A stretch of 64,000 nucleotides of DNA from Aristaeella lactis (GTDB lineage Bacteria > Bacillota > Clostridia > Christensenellales > Aristaeellaceae): assembly GCF_018118585.1 (NCBI RefSeq), contig NZ_CP069421.1:2480001-2544000 (forward strand), written 5' to 3'. The number at the start of each line of letters is the position of its first letter. Within the stretch, counting starts at the first letter, position 1. Both the position numbers and the translations under genes were made by a program. The notes beneath the pieces are model-generated. The model was not told the DNA's origin. It did no database searches and saw only the letters and a list, made by a program, of their open reading frames with translations. Shown piece after piece: positions 48,795 through 58,516 of this stretch.

Positions 48795-49096
48795 AAAAAA
48801 GCGCACCGGCTTGCTGCCGGCGCGCCGGGACTGTCCAACCGGTCAGCTGTCCCTGGTAACAACTGGCCGGACTACGCGATTTAGGAGGCCTGCACATCGG
48901 GCTCCAGTTCCCGAAAGCAGTGTTGAGCCGGTTATCGACCGCCTGGCCGGTCTCCGTAGCGGAGCGCCTTCCACAGGCAGCCTGCTCAATATTTTCCCGC
49001 GCGGAAAGTCCTTATGCGGAGGAGACCATCGGAATGAACTGCTTAATCGAAAAACGTCCGCCTTCACAGGCGAAAAATTCCTACCTGTCTCATTCT
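48795..49096 (-). ncRNA. Unassigned structured RNA of about 300 nt
   Basis: Minus-strand RNA inferred from a TATAAT box (49108-49103) and a strong terminator (10-bp stem at 48801-48825 with one G-U pair, then six U). The body folds into several helices: GAAUGA/UCAUUC at the 5' end enclosing CGCC-UGUGAA-GGCG, UUGAGC/GCUCAA enclosing CUCCG/CGGAG and GACC/GGUC hairpins, CUGC/GCAG enclosing UCGGG/CCCGA, and CCGGCCAG/CUGACCGG near the 3' end. Long reading frames in either direction have no ribosome binding site or family resemblance. I could not match it to tmRNA, RNase P, SRP, 6S, T-box or a riboswitch by eye. Confidence 0.55.
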
Positions 49097-49234
49097 AATT
49101 CTATTATATATGGATCACACCTGATGAACAGTCCGATTTTTTATCTACCCGTACACGGCATGCGGAGTTCCCCCTGCCTCCGGCCGCAGGACAGGGTATA
49201 TATTTTATATACCCTCACCCCGGGATACACGTCC

Positions 49235-49263
49235 TTGAAACAAACCCTTGTCTGTGTTAGCAT
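49235..49263 (+). promoter_or_regulatory. Sigma-A promoter of the two-component system
   Basis: Plus strand TTGAAA (49235-49240), 17-bp spacer, TAGCAT (49258-49263), 50 bp before the kinase start. Between it and the ncRNA promoter the gap holds no other gene. Confidence 0.65.
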
Positions 49264-49313
49264 ACAGGAAGAAACAGTCTGCCACATAATCATGAAAGGG
49301 GAAAGGACCGCCT

Positions 49314-50852
49314 ATGGCACTGAGCATCCTGATCCTGGCCATCTCCGCGGTTCTGCTGCTGGTCTTTTCACTCCGGAGCCGCTACGGACTCCCGCTGTTC
49401 CTGATGAACGCGGGAATCAGCATCGCCTGTGTGGCGGTCATGTTCCAGACAAGCAGCACCTCCATGTATACCACGCCGCGTATTTTCCCGCTCCGTTCCC
49501 TGGACCAGGCGCTTTTCCAGCTGATCTCCCGCATGCGTCTTCCCCTGAGCCAGGCACAGACGCTGCGCAACTGCGGCACCCTGGTCTTTTTCTTTGGAAT
49601 CGTACTGATGCTGATGCTGATCGCGCGGAATATTAAAACAATCCATCACCGGATCTTCTGGGAGGTCCTGTGCGGTACTGCTGTTTTCCTGTTCCTGACA
49701 GCGTATATGGTCTTTTTCTCCCCCGCCTGTGCCTTCCGCCTGTACATGAGATACTACGAGCTCAGCGGGGCGGCACGCGCCTCTTTTGTACAGCTGATCA
49801 CCCTTATCACCCGGCTTTTCAAGGGCCTGATCCTGCTGTTCGTGCTGTCTCCGGCACTGCTGCTGACCGTACAGTATATCCGAAAGAACGTCACATGCTT
49901 CAACGACACGTTCTTTCTGCTGCTGGGAATCTCCAGCCTGTACGGTTTTGTGTTCTTCATCGTTTTCCATACGATTCCGCTGGCATTGAGCAGCCAGGCT
50001 GTTTTCCTGAGTGCCTTCTGGTTCTTTGCGAACGGCACCTGGCTCCCCGGCTGGATCACCCTGTTCTTCCTGCTGTTCTCCCTCCTGACGCTGATCCTGA
50101 TCCTGGCCAGTGCCAACCGCATCTTCAGCGGTGATCTGGTACTGCTGTCCCGCAAGCGGGCCATGAAAAACAGCATTGAGGACCTGAACCGGAACCTGAA
50201 GGACGTGTTCCATTCCGAAAAAAACCTGATGTTCAGCATCCTGATCCTGGCCAACGAGGCCCGGGATGCCTACGGCACACCGGAAGGGCTGGAAAAGCTG
50301 GATCGCCTGACTGAGATTTCAAAGGACCGGATGGAGATGATCACATCCTCCCTGAACCGGATCCGGGAACTGCATCTCCACGCGACGCCGACGGACATGC
50401 GTACACTGGTCAGCCAGGCGCTGGACAACCTGACCCTGCCGGAAGGCATCCGCATCGAAAAGCATTTCTGCAATGAAGCTGTCCTCTGCATGGTGGACGA
50501 ATACCACACCCGGAACGCGCTCAAAAACATCTTTGTCAACGCGGTCGATGCCCTGCAGCTGACCGGCCGGGAGGACAAGGTGCTCTCCGTCAGCGTGGAA
50601 GCCAGCAAGGCCTGGGTCAGCCTGTCCATCCGGGATAACGGCCCCGGTATCCCGAAGCAGGAGCTTCGCCGGGTCATGATGCCCTTTGTGTCCACAAAAT
50701 CGAAAACAAGCAACTGGGGAATCGGCCTGCCCTATGCCTTCCGTGTAGTCAACGCCCAGCTGGGCCAGATGCGGATCCGGAGCAGCGACCAGGCGGGCAG
50801 ATCCTATACACAGGTGGATATTCTCCTGCCCAGAGAAAGGATTGACGTGTAA
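49314..50852 (+). CDS. Sensor histidine kinase with 7-8 membrane segments
   Basis: Autophosphorylating kinase of a two-component pair, 512 residues. The first 265 residues hold seven or eight hydrophobic segments and no extracellular domain of any size, so the ligand would be bound within the membrane. The phospho-acceptor region is not a standard H-E/D-x-x-N box; the likely site is His300 in FHSEKN. The ATPase lobe is intact: N-box near 401-414 with NALKNIFVNAVDAL, G1 DNGPGIP at 441, F box PFVSTKS and G2 GIGL near 469. The stop overlaps the response regulator start. Confidence 0.88.
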   Translation: MALSILILAISAVLLLVFSLRSRYGLPLFLMNAGISIACVAVMFQTSSTSMYTTPRIFPLRSLDQALFQLISRMRLPLSQAQTLRNCGTLVFFFGIVLMLMLIARNIKTIHHRIFWEVLCGTAVFLFLTAYMVFFSPACAFRLYMRYYELSGAARASFVQLITLITRLFKGLILLFVLSPALLLTVQYIRKNVTCFNDTFFLLLGISSLYGFVFFIVFHTIPLALSSQAVFLSAFWFFANGTWLPGWITLFFLLFSLLTLILILASANRIFSGDLVLLSRKRAMKNSIEDLNRNLKDVFHSEKNLMFSILILANEARDAYGTPEGLEKLDRLTEISKDRMEMITSSLNRIRELHLHATPTDMRTLVSQALDNLTLPEGIRIEKHFCNEAVLCMVDEYHTRNALKNIFVNAVDALQLTGREDKVLSVSVEASKAWVSLSIRDNGPGIPKQELRRVMMPFVSTKSKTSNWGIGLPYAFRVVNAQLGQMRIRSSDQAGRSYTQVDILLPRERIDV

Positions 50853-51544
50853 TGGAGCGGATTCGAATTATGATGGCCGATGACAGCCCCGAAATCCGGA
50901 GCTATTTTTCCAACATCATCAGCCACGAAGCGGATATGGATCTTGTCGGAACCGCCGCTTCCGGCGCGGAAGCGGTCCAGATGGCCCATGAACTCCGTCC
51001 GGACATCATCCTGATGGATATCCAGATGGAGACCCGGATCGCCGGAATCTCCGCCTCCAAACAGATCCTGCGGGAGCATCCCGCGATGAAGGTCATCATC
51101 CTGACCATCCTGGAGGACGATGACCTGCTCTTCCAGGCCTACTGTGCCGGTGTGATCGATTATATTATCAAAACAGACTCCATCAGCCAGATCCTGACCT
51201 CCATCCGGAATGCCCACCAGAACCAGATGATCCTTCGCCCCAAATACGCGGAAAAGATCATCCAGGAGCTGAAGCGGGTCCGGGAGGAGCAGAGCGGCCT
51301 GCTCTACGGCCTGAACATCCTCACCATGCTGTCCAACAGTGAGTTTGAGGTGCTGAAATGCCTGTACCAGGGAATGAACGCCCGGCAGATTTCCGAATCC
51401 CGCTACGTTTCCCAGGGAACGGTTAAAACGCAGATCCACAGTATCCTGAAGAAGTTCAATATGAAATCGGTCAGCGACGTCGTCCGGCACCTGAAGGAAA
51501 TCCGGTTCGACCGCATCATCGAAACAATGCACCCCGGAAGCTGA
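50852..51544 (+). CDS. Response regulator, NarL/FixJ family
   Basis: Transcription factor of the two-component pair, 230 residues. The receiver domain has acidic residues Asp10/Asp11, the phosphorylation site Asp56 in ILMDIQ, Thr85 and Lys107. The C-terminal LuxR-type helix-turn-helix (about 165-225) contains LTMLSNSEFEVLKCLYQG and VSQGTVKTQIHSILKKF. The ATG overlaps the kinase stop (TAATG), so both are made together. The stop codon lies in the loop of the terminator. Confidence 0.93.
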   Translation: MERIRIMMADDSPEIRSYFSNIISHEADMDLVGTAASGAEAVQMAHELRPDIILMDIQMETRIAGISASKQILREHPAMKVIILTILEDDDLLFQAYCAGVIDYIIKTDSISQILTSIRNAHQNQMILRPKYAEKIIQELKRVREEQSGLLYGLNILTMLSNSEFEVLKCLYQGMNARQISESRYVSQGTVKTQIHSILKKFNMKSVSDVVRHLKEIRFDRIIETMHPGS

Positions 51545-51554
51545 GCTTCCGGGG
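51532..51554 (+). terminator. Terminator embedding the response regulator stop codon
   Basis: A perfect 10-bp stem CCCCGGAAGC with loop TGA, the stop codon itself, then CGCTTTTTAATC. The last codons of the gene form one arm. Confidence 0.9.
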
Positions 51555-51580
51555 CGCTTTTTAATCTGTTTTCTTTTTTC

Positions 51581-53257
51581 TCAGAACAGGCCTCTGATCT
51601 TGCCGTTGTCATCCACGTCGATCCGTTCGGCGGCGGGGGACTTCGGCAGGCCCGGCATGGTCATGATCTCACCCGTCAGGGCAACCAGGAAGCCGGCGCC
51701 CGCGGAAACCTTCAGGTTCCGGACGGTAACGGTGAATCCTTCCGGCGCGCCCAGCAGGGACGGATCATCCGAGAAGGAGTATTGGGTCTTGGCCACGCAG
51801 ACAGGCATCTTGTCAAAGCCCAGCGCGGTGAGGCGTTCCGCCTGCTTCTTCGCGGCAGGGGTCAGCACTACGCCGGCACCGCCGTAGATCTTCTTTGTAA
51901 CCGCTTCCAGCTTCTCCTCGATGGTGGCATCCAGCTCATAGGAGAAGGTGAAGTTGCCCTGCTCCTCTTCGCACAGCCGAACAACCTCGCGGGCCAGGTC
52001 TTCGCCGCCCTTGCCGCCTTCCGCCCAGACGGTGGAGAGGACGGTGTTGACGCCCAGTTCGCGGCACTTGCGGATGATGAAATCAATTTCCGCGTCCGTA
52101 TCTGTGGGGAAGCGGTTGATGGCCACCACGCAGGGAAGCTGATAGACGTTCTTGATATTGTTCACATGGCGCAGCAGGTTCGGAATACCCCTCTCCAGCG
52201 CCGCCAGGTCTTCGTTCGCCAGCTGCTTCTTGTCCAGGCCGCCGTGCATCTTCAGCGCGCGCACGGTGCCGACAACGACCACCGCGTCCGGCGTCAGGCC
52301 GGCCATACGGCACTTGATGTCCAGGAACTTCTCCGCGCCCAGGTCGGCACCGAAGCCGGCTTCTGTCACGGTGTAGTCGCCCATGCGCATGGCCATGCGG
52401 GTTGCCATCACGGAGTTGCAGCCGTGGGCGATGTTTGCGAAAGGTCCGCCGTGCACAAAGGCCGGGGTACCTTCCAGCGTCTGAACCAGGTTCGGCTTCA
52501 GGGCATCGCGCAGCAGCGCCGCCATGGCGCCGGTCGCCTTCAGGTCGCCCGCGGTTACAGGCTTGTCATCATAGGTATAGGCCACGATGATCCTGGACAG
52601 ACGCGCTTTCAGGTCCGCCATGGAGGAAGCCAGGCAGAACACCGCCATGATTTCGCTGGCCACGGTGATATCAAAACCGTCCTCACGGGGAGTGCCGTTG
52701 GCTTTGCCGCCCAGGCCGTCCACCACAAAGCGGAGCTGGCGGTCATTCATGTCCACGCAGCGCTTCCAGGTGATCTTCTTCACGTCGATCCCCAGGGCAT
52801 TTCCCTGCTGGATATGGTTGTCCAGCATCGCGGCAAGCAGGTTGTTCGCCGCGCCGATGGCGTGGAAGTCACCGGTAAAGTGGAGGTTGATATCTTCCAT
52901 GGGCACCACCTGGGCATATCCGCCGCCGGCAGCGCCGCCCTTTACGCCGAAGACCGGGCCAAGGCTGGGCTCCCGCAGGGCCACCGTGACGTCCTTGCCG
53001 ATCCGGGACAGGCCGTCCGCCAGTCCGATCGTCGTGGTGGTTTTGCCTTCACCCGCTGGAGTGGGGGTGATCGCCGTCACCAGGATCAGTTTTCCGGGTT
53101 TCCGGTCTGTTTCATCAATCAGGGCTGGATCAATCTTGGCCTTGTAGCGGCCGTACTGTTCCACGTACTTCTCGTCTACGTGGGCCTTTTTCGCGATCTC
53201 CATGATCGGCTTCATTTCACACTGCTGGGCAATCTCGATGTCGGTTAAGTACGCCAT
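51581..53257 (-). CDS. fhs: Formate-tetrahydrofolate ligase
   Basis: Makes 10-formyl-THF from formate, THF and ATP. The 558 residues carry the nucleotide-binding [16 protein letters not shown] near 66-81, [19 protein letters not shown] near 96, and [18 protein letters not shown] near 128, all family hallmarks. It is the last gene of the purine operon, after purL, and supplies formyl groups to PurN and the AICAR formyltransferase upstream. It also is a step of acetogenic and formate metabolism. The gene converges with the response regulator, with no separate terminator seen for its 3' end. Confidence 0.97.
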   Translation of the reverse strand: MAYLTDIEIAQQCEMKPIMEIAKKAHVDEKYVEQYGRYKAKIDPALIDETDRKPGKLILVTAITPTPAGEGKTTTTIGLADGLSRIGKDVTVALREPSLGPVFGVKGGAAGGGYAQVVPMEDINLHFTGDFHAIGAANNLLAAMLDNHIQQGNALGIDVKKITWKRCVDMNDRQLRFVVDGLGGKANGTPREDGFDITVASEIMAVFCLASSMADLKARLSRIIVAYTYDDKPVTAGDLKATGAMAALLRDALKPNLVQTLEGTPAFVHGGPFANIAHGCNSVMATRMAMRMGDYTVTEAGFGADLGAEKFLDIKCRMAGLTPDAVVVVGTVRALKMHGGLDKKQLANEDLAALERGIPNLLRHVNNIKNVYQLPCVVAINRFPTDTDAEIDFIIRKCRELGVNTVLSTVWAEGGKGGEDLAREVVRLCEEEQGNFTFSYELDATIEEKLEAVTKKIYGGAGVVLTPAAKKQAERLTALGFDKMPVCVAKTQYSFSDDPSLLGAPEGFTVTVRNLKVSAGAGFLVALTGEIMTMPGLPKSPAAERIDVDDNGKIRGLF

Positions 53258-53346
53258 GGCTGCAACCTCCGGTTTCTTTTCTTTGATTATTCACAACTCA
53301 CGCTGATGAAGTGTCCAGGTTCACCAGCATGAACTTGCATCGGGGA

Positions 53347-56300
53347 TTATCTGAAGTACTTCACGGCGGATTCGAACATCTTAATGTCGTAGTTGCCGGG
53401 AACGTTCTTGTACAGGTCCTTCCCGACCCGCTCGCTGTGTCCCATCTTGCCGAAGACACGGCCGTCCGGGCTGGTAATACCTTCAATGGCATACAGGCTG
53501 CCATTGGGATTGAAGCGCAGGTCCATCGTCGGCTGGTCGTCCAGGTCCACATACTGGGTGGCGATCTGGCCGTTCTCCGCCAGCTTCCGGATCAGGCTTT
53601 CCTCCGCAAGGAAGCGGCCTTCACCGTGGCTGATCGGTACGCTGTAAACCGCGCCCTGCTGCGCGCCGCGGAGCCAGGGGCTCAGCGTGCTGGCCACCCG
53701 GGTGCGGACGATGCGGCTCTGGTGACGTCCGATGGTGTTGAAGGTCAGGGTCGGGCAGTGCTCATCGGTCTCAATGATCTTTCCGTAGGGCACCAGACCC
53801 AGCTTGATCAGCGCCTGGAAGCCGTTGCAGATACCGCACATCAGGCCGTCCCGCTTGTCCAGCAGCTCCGTCACCGCTTCGCTGACTCCCTTGTTCCGGA
53901 AGAAGGCGATAATGAACTTCGCGCTGCCGTCCGGTTCATCACCGCCGGAGAATCCGCCGGGGATGAAGATCATCTGGTTCTCACGCACTTTCGCGGCAAA
54001 CGCTTCCGCGCTGCGGACAATATCTTCCGCGGACCGGTTCCGGACCACGAAGATCTCGGCTTTCGCGCCGGCATCTTCCGCCGCGCGGGCACTGTCCACT
54101 TCGCAGTTGGTTCCCGGGAACGCCGGGATCAGCACGCCGGGCTTCGCGATGTGCAGTGCCGGGGCCTTCCAGCCGGTCGCCTTGTAGTTGAACGCTTCCG
54201 TCCGTTCTTCCTTCCGGGCCGCGGGCCAGCAGGCATCCGCCTCCGCCCGGTCTTCCAGGGTCCATTCCGGATTCAGCGTCGGATAGACTTTTTCAAGCTT
54301 GTCCCGGCCGATCACGCGCAGCTCCTTCACGTCCGCCGCGCTGTCACGCCAGGTCAGCACCGGTTCTTCCGTAACGGTGCCCAGCTTCCGGCCCAGATCC
54401 ATATCTTCCGAAAGCTCCGCAAGGAAGCTTCCGTAGCGGACCTCCGCCAGTTCCTGCAGTTCCCAGTCCTTTTCAAAGGCAAAGCCCAGGCCGTTGCCCA
54501 GCGCCATCTTCAGCACAGAGGCAATGGAACCGCCGACTTCCGCCGTGCGGCAGGAAACGATCTTCCCCGCACGGATCAGGTCTGTCACCTGCCGGTAGAG
54601 CGCCAGCAGGGATTCCGTTACCGGGAGGCCCTGTTCATCCCGCTCCGGCTCCAGCAGAATCACGGGATTGCCCGCCTTCTTGAACTCGGGGGAGATGATA
54701 TCACCGGTTTTTGCCGTGGTGACCGCAAAGGATACCAGCGTGGGCGGCACATCCAGCTTTTCAAAGGAGCCGGACATGGAGTCCTTGCCGCCGATGGCAC
54801 CCACGCCCAGGTTCATCTGGGCTTCAAAGGCACCCAGGAGAGCCGCCAGGGGCTTGCCCCAGCGTTTTCCGTCCGTACCGGGCTTTTCAAAGTATTCCTG
54901 GAAAGTCAGGTAGACATCTTCAAAGGAAGCGCCGGCAGCGATCAGCTTGGTGACCGAATCCACCACTGCCAGGTATGCGCCGTGATAGGGGCTGAAGGAA
55001 GTCAGCTCCGGATCATAGCCCCAGGCCATGAGGGAGCAGTCATCCGTATGGCCCTTTTCCAGGCTGATCTTCTGGACCATTGCCTGGATGGGCGTCAGCT
55101 GGTTCTTTCCGCCGAAAGGCATGAGCACTGTGCCTGCGCCGATGGTGGAGTCAAACCGCTCGGAAAGGCCCCGGCGGGAACAGACCGCCAGGTCCGCCGC
55201 TGTTTCCTTCAGCAGGCCGGCAAAGTCCGCGGGTTTCTGCTTCGGCAGGTCCGCCACAGGACGGGATGCCGCGGGAGTGATCGCCGTATGCTTCGGCGCG
55301 CCGTTGGAGTTCAGGAACTCCCGGCTGATATCCACAATGGTCTTTCCGTTCCAGTTCATGCGCAGGCGGGGCTCAGCCTTCACTTCCGCCACGATGCACG
55401 CCTGCAGGTTTTCTTCTTCCGCAAGGGCAAGGAAGGCAGCCGCGTCTTCCGCCGCCACAACCACAGCCATGCGCTCCTGGCTTTCGGAGATCGCCAGTTC
55501 CGTGCCGTCAAGGCCGTCATACTTCTTCGGAACCGCGTTCAGGTCAATTTCCAGGCCGTCTGCCAGTTCGCCGATGGCAACGCTGACACCGCCGGCGCCG
55601 AAGTCGTTGCAGCGCTTGATCAGCTTTGTCGCCTTGGGATTACGGAACAGCCGCTGGAGTTTGCGTTCTTCAGGCGCGTTGCCCTTCTGGACTTCCGCGC
55701 CGCAGGTTTCCACGCTGTGGGCGTTATGGGCCTTGGAGGAACCCGTCGCGCCGCCGATACCGTCACGGCCTGTGGAACCGCCCAGCAGGATGACCACGTC
55801 ACCGGGAGCCGGACGCTCACGGCGGACATTCTCAGCGGGAGCCGCCGCGATCACCGCGCCGATCTCCATGCGCTTGGCGGCATAGCCGGGATGATACACT
55901 TCATCCACGATACCCGTTGCCAGGCCGATCTGGTTGCCGTAGGAGGCATAGCCGGCTGCCGCGGTGGTAACCAGCTTACGCTGGGGCAGCTTGCCGGGAA
56001 TGGTTTCAGACACCGGTTTGGTGGGATCCGCCGCGCCGGTAACACGCATCGCGCCATAAACATAAGCCCGGCCGCTCAGGGGATCCCGGATAGCGCCGCC
56101 GATACAGGTGGCCGCGCCGCCGAAAGGTTCGATTTCCGTGGGATGGTTATGGGTTTCATTCTTGAACAGCAGCAGCCAGGGTTCCTTCACCCCGTCACGC
56201 TCCACGTCCATCTTCACCGTACAGGCGTTGATCTCTTCGCTCTCGTCCAGCTTGTCCAGCTTTCCGTGCTTCTTCAGGTATTTCACCGCCACAGTCGCCA

Positions 56301-57102
56301 GGTCCATCAGGCACACGGGCTTCTTTTCCCTGCCCAGTTCGGCACGGACATCCATGTAGCGCTTCCAGGCCTTCTCCAGCACCGGATCCTCAAAGCGGAC
56401 GCTGTCGATCTCGGTCAGGAAGGTGGTATGGCGGCAGTGGTCGCTCCAGTAGGTATCCAGCATCCGGATTTCCGTGATGGTGGGTTCCCGGCCTTCTTCC
56501 CGGAACCAGGACTGGCAGAAAGTGATATCATCCACGTCCATGGCCAGGCCGTAGTCCGCCACGAACTTCTCCAGGCCCGCGCGGTCCAACTTTGTAAAGC
56601 CGTCCAGCGTTGCCACTTCCGTGGGCACCGCGTATTCGGTTTTCAGGGTTTCCGGCAGATCCAGCGAAGCCTCCCGGGCTTCCACCGGGTTAATCACGTA
56701 TTTTTTGATCTCGGCGATCTCCTCCGCGGACAGGCTGCCGTAGAGCAGGTAAACCTTCGCGCTGCGGACCAGGGGCCGTTCACCCTGGGACAGGAACTGG
56801 ATGCACTGGGCCGCGGAGTCCGCGCGCTGGTCAAACTGACCGGGCAGGAATTCCACCGCGAACACTGCGGCGGCGCCTTCCGCGTCAAACTGCTCCATGG
56901 TATCGTCCAGCTGGGGCTCAGAGAACACTTCCCGTACCGCCAGCGCGAACATCTCATCGGAAATGTTCTCCGCGTCATAGCGGTTCAGCAGGCGGATCTT
57001 CTCCAGGCCCTTGATGCCCAGGAATTTTACCACGTCATTTTTCAGGCCGCGGGCTTCATTGTCCAGGCCGGGTTTCTTCTCAACAAAGATTCTGTAAACC
57101 AT
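53347..57102 (-). CDS. purL: Phosphoribosylformylglycinamidine synthase, long clostridial form
   Basis: Converts FGAR to FGAM using glutamine and ATP in purine synthesis. The 1251-residue single chain joins the N-terminal, two AIR-synthase-like and the C-terminal glutaminase domains, as in the TIGR01857 type; many Firmicutes instead split it into PurS, PurL and PurQ. Visible parts include SDHCRHTTF near 215, GGSTGRDGIGGATGSS near 436, and the glutaminase Cys in LMCGICNGFQALIKLG near 1089 with the His/Glu pair further on (SHGEGRF). The start has a weak box and the N-terminus MVYRIFVEKK is typical. It follows purD by about 55 bp. Confidence 0.97.
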   Translation of the reverse strand: MVYRIFVEKKPGLDNEARGLKNDVVKFLGIKGLEKIRLLNRYDAENISDEMFALAVREVFSEPQLDDTMEQFDAEGAAAVFAVEFLPGQFDQRADSAAQCIQFLSQGERPLVRSAKVYLLYGSLSAEEIAEIKKYVINPVEAREASLDLPETLKTEYAVPTEVATLDGFTKLDRAGLEKFVADYGLAMDVDDITFCQSWFREEGREPTITEIRMLDTYWSDHCRHTTFLTEIDSVRFEDPVLEKAWKRYMDVRAELGREKKPVCLMDLATVAVKYLKKHGKLDKLDESEEINACTVKMDVERDGVKEPWLLLFKNETHNHPTEIEPFGGAATCIGGAIRDPLSGRAYVYGAMRVTGAADPTKPVSETIPGKLPQRKLVTTAAAGYASYGNQIGLATGIVDEVYHPGYAAKRMEIGAVIAAAPAENVRRERPAPGDVVILLGGSTGRDGIGGATGSSKAHNAHSVETCGAEVQKGNAPEERKLQRLFRNPKATKLIKRCNDFGAGGVSVAIGELADGLEIDLNAVPKKYDGLDGTELAISESQERMAVVVAAEDAAAFLALAEEENLQACIVAEVKAEPRLRMNWNGKTIVDISREFLNSNGAPKHTAITPAASRPVADLPKQKPADFAGLLKETAADLAVCSRRGLSERFDSTIGAGTVLMPFGGKNQLTPIQAMVQKISLEKGHTDDCSLMAWGYDPELTSFSPYHGAYLAVVDSVTKLIAAGASFEDVYLTFQEYFEKPGTDGKRWGKPLAALLGAFEAQMNLGVGAIGGKDSMSGSFEKLDVPPTLVSFAVTTAKTGDIISPEFKKAGNPVILLEPERDEQGLPVTESLLALYRQVTDLIRAGKIVSCRTAEVGGSIASVLKMALGNGLGFAFEKDWELQELAEVRYGSFLAELSEDMDLGRKLGTVTEEPVLTWRDSAADVKELRVIGRDKLEKVYPTLNPEWTLEDRAEADACWPAARKEERTEAFNYKATGWKAPALHIAKPGVLIPAFPGTNCEVDSARAAEDAGAKAEIFVVRNRSAEDIVRSAEAFAAKVRENQMIFIPGGFSGGDEPDGSAKFIIAFFRNKGVSEAVTELLDKRDGLMCGICNGFQALIKLGLVPYGKIIETDEHCPTLTFNTIGRHQSRIVRTRVASTLSPWLRGAQQGAVYSVPISHGEGRFLAEESLIRKLAENGQIATQYVDLDDQPTMDLRFNPNGSLYAIEGITSPDGRVFGKMGHSERVGKDLYKNVPGNYDIKMFESAVKYFR

Positions 57103-57156
57103 ATGTACCTCTTTTATTTATCATTCACAATGCAGTAATCATTATGAATTGAATTC

Positions 57157-58425
57157 TTACTGATTGATTGCGCTCAGCGCCCGCTGTCCGATATCCCGCC
57201 TGCAGTACTTATTCCCGAAGGAAATCGTATCCGCCATGGCGTAGGCTTCCTTCACGGCTTCCGGCAGGGAATCCGCCACAGCCGTCACGCCCAGTACGCG
57301 GCCGCCGGAATTGACCAGTTTCCCGTCCTTCAGGGCTGCGCCGGCCACATAGACATGCTCCTTCACAGCGTCAGGAATCGTGATTTCATATCCCTTGTCA
57401 TAATGCACCGGATAGCCCATGGAAGCAAGCACTACGCAGCAGGCGTACGCGTCCCGGAATTTCACTTCACAGTCCGCCAGGGTACCGTTGGTAACCGCCT
57501 GCATCACTGTCAGCAGGTCGCTCTCCAGCAGGGGCAGCACCACCTGGGTCTCGGGATCGCCGAAACGGCAGTTGTACTCGATGACCTTCGGTCCCTTCTT
57601 TGTCAGCATCAGGCCGAAGTAGAGGCAGCCGCGAAATTCCCGGCCTTCTTTCTTCATCGCCCGGATGGTCGGCAGGAAGATCGTCTGCATGCATTCTTCC
57701 GCGATCCCCTCCGTGTAGAAGGGATTCGGAGCAACCGTTCCCATGCCGCCGGTGTTCGGACCATTGTCACCGTCCTCCGCCCGCTTGTGGTCCATGCTGG
57801 AAACCATGGGTTTCACAGTCGTTCCGTCGGTGAACGCCAGAACAGAAACTTCCGGACCTTCGAGGTACTCCTCAATAACGATCTTATCACCGCTCTTTCC
57901 GAATTTCTTGTCTTCCATGATCTCCCGTACGGCCGCCCGTGCTTCCCAGCGGGTCATGGCCACGGTCACGCCCTTGCCCAGGGCAAGGCCGTCCGCCTTG
58001 ATCACCGTCGGGATCGGGGAGGTTTCCAGGTATTCAAGGGCCTTTTTCGGATCGGAGAAAACCTCGTACGCCGCGGTGGGAATGCCGTATTTCTTCATCA
58101 GGTCCTTGGAGAAAACCTTGCTGCCTTCAATGATGGCCGCGTTGGCACGGGGACCGAAGCAGGGAATGCCTTCCGCCTCCAGGGCGTCCACGCATCCCAG
58201 CACCAGCGGATCATCCGGAGCGACAACCGCGTAATCGATCTTCGTGTTCCGGGTGAAGGCCACAATTCCTTCAATATCCGTCGCCTTGATATCCACGCAG
58301 GTCGCGTCCGCGGCGATACCGCCGTTGCCCGGCAGGGCATAGATCGTTTCAACAGCAGGATTCTGTTTCAGCTTTTTGATGATGGTATGTTCACGGCCGC
58401 CGCCGCCGACAACAAGCAGGTTCAT
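57157..58425 (-). CDS. purD: Phosphoribosylamine-glycine ligase
   Basis: ATP-grasp enzyme adding glycine to phosphoribosylamine, the second step of purine synthesis. The 422 residues begin MNLLVVGGGGREHTII, then have the NAAIIEGSKVFSKDLMKKYGIP block near 105 and the ATP-grasp core VIKADGLALGKGV near 150, and DPETQVVLPLL near 293. The start has GGAGAT upstream. It lies after the AICAR formyltransferase gene past a hairpin and before purL. Confidence 0.97.
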   Translation of the reverse strand: MNLLVVGGGGREHTIIKKLKQNPAVETIYALPGNGGIAADATCVDIKATDIEGIVAFTRNTKIDYAVVAPDDPLVLGCVDALEAEGIPCFGPRANAAIIEGSKVFSKDLMKKYGIPTAAYEVFSDPKKALEYLETSPIPTVIKADGLALGKGVTVAMTRWEARAAVREIMEDKKFGKSGDKIVIEEYLEGPEVSVLAFTDGTTVKPMVSSMDHKRAEDGDNGPNTGGMGTVAPNPFYTEGIAEECMQTIFLPTIRAMKKEGREFRGCLYFGLMLTKKGPKVIEYNCRFGDPETQVVLPLLESDLLTVMQAVTNGTLADCEVKFRDAYACCVVLASMGYPVHYDKGYEITIPDAVKEHVYVAGAALKDGKLVNSGGRVLGVTAVADSLPEAVKEAYAMADTISFGNKYCRRDIGQRALSAINQ

Positions 58426-58463
58426 AGTTGATCTCCTCTGCGTACTTAATGATAAAAAGCAGG

Positions 58464-58506
58464 AGGTAGGAGGCAGGAGGTTTATTCCGCCTCCTGCTTC
58501 CTACCT
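58464..58506 (-). terminator. Terminator-like hairpin between AICAR formyltransferase and purD
   Basis: A 17-bp near-perfect stem (58464-58480 with 58490-58506, one mismatch) made of AGGAGGTAGG-like repeats; on the minus strand it is followed by TGCTTTTTATC. It probably ends part of the transcripts inside the purine operon. Confidence 0.65.
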
Positions 58507-58516
58507 GATAATAAGA

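Noticed and set aside
48950-49030. 6S or RNase P-like stretch AAAGTCCTTATG on the plus strand
   Set aside because: A short match only; no flanking conserved blocks, promoter or terminator on that strand, so I did not call it.
48811-49098. Possible 95-residue plus-strand protein
   Set aside because: No ribosome binding site; overlaps the inferred structured RNA whose helices explain the sequence better.
53311-57138. Open frame of about 1275 codons on the plus strand opposite purL
   Set aside because: It mirrors purL in antisense, has low-complexity His/Arg-rich composition, no ribosome binding site and no family resemblance. Such frames arise from codon bias in GC-rich genes.
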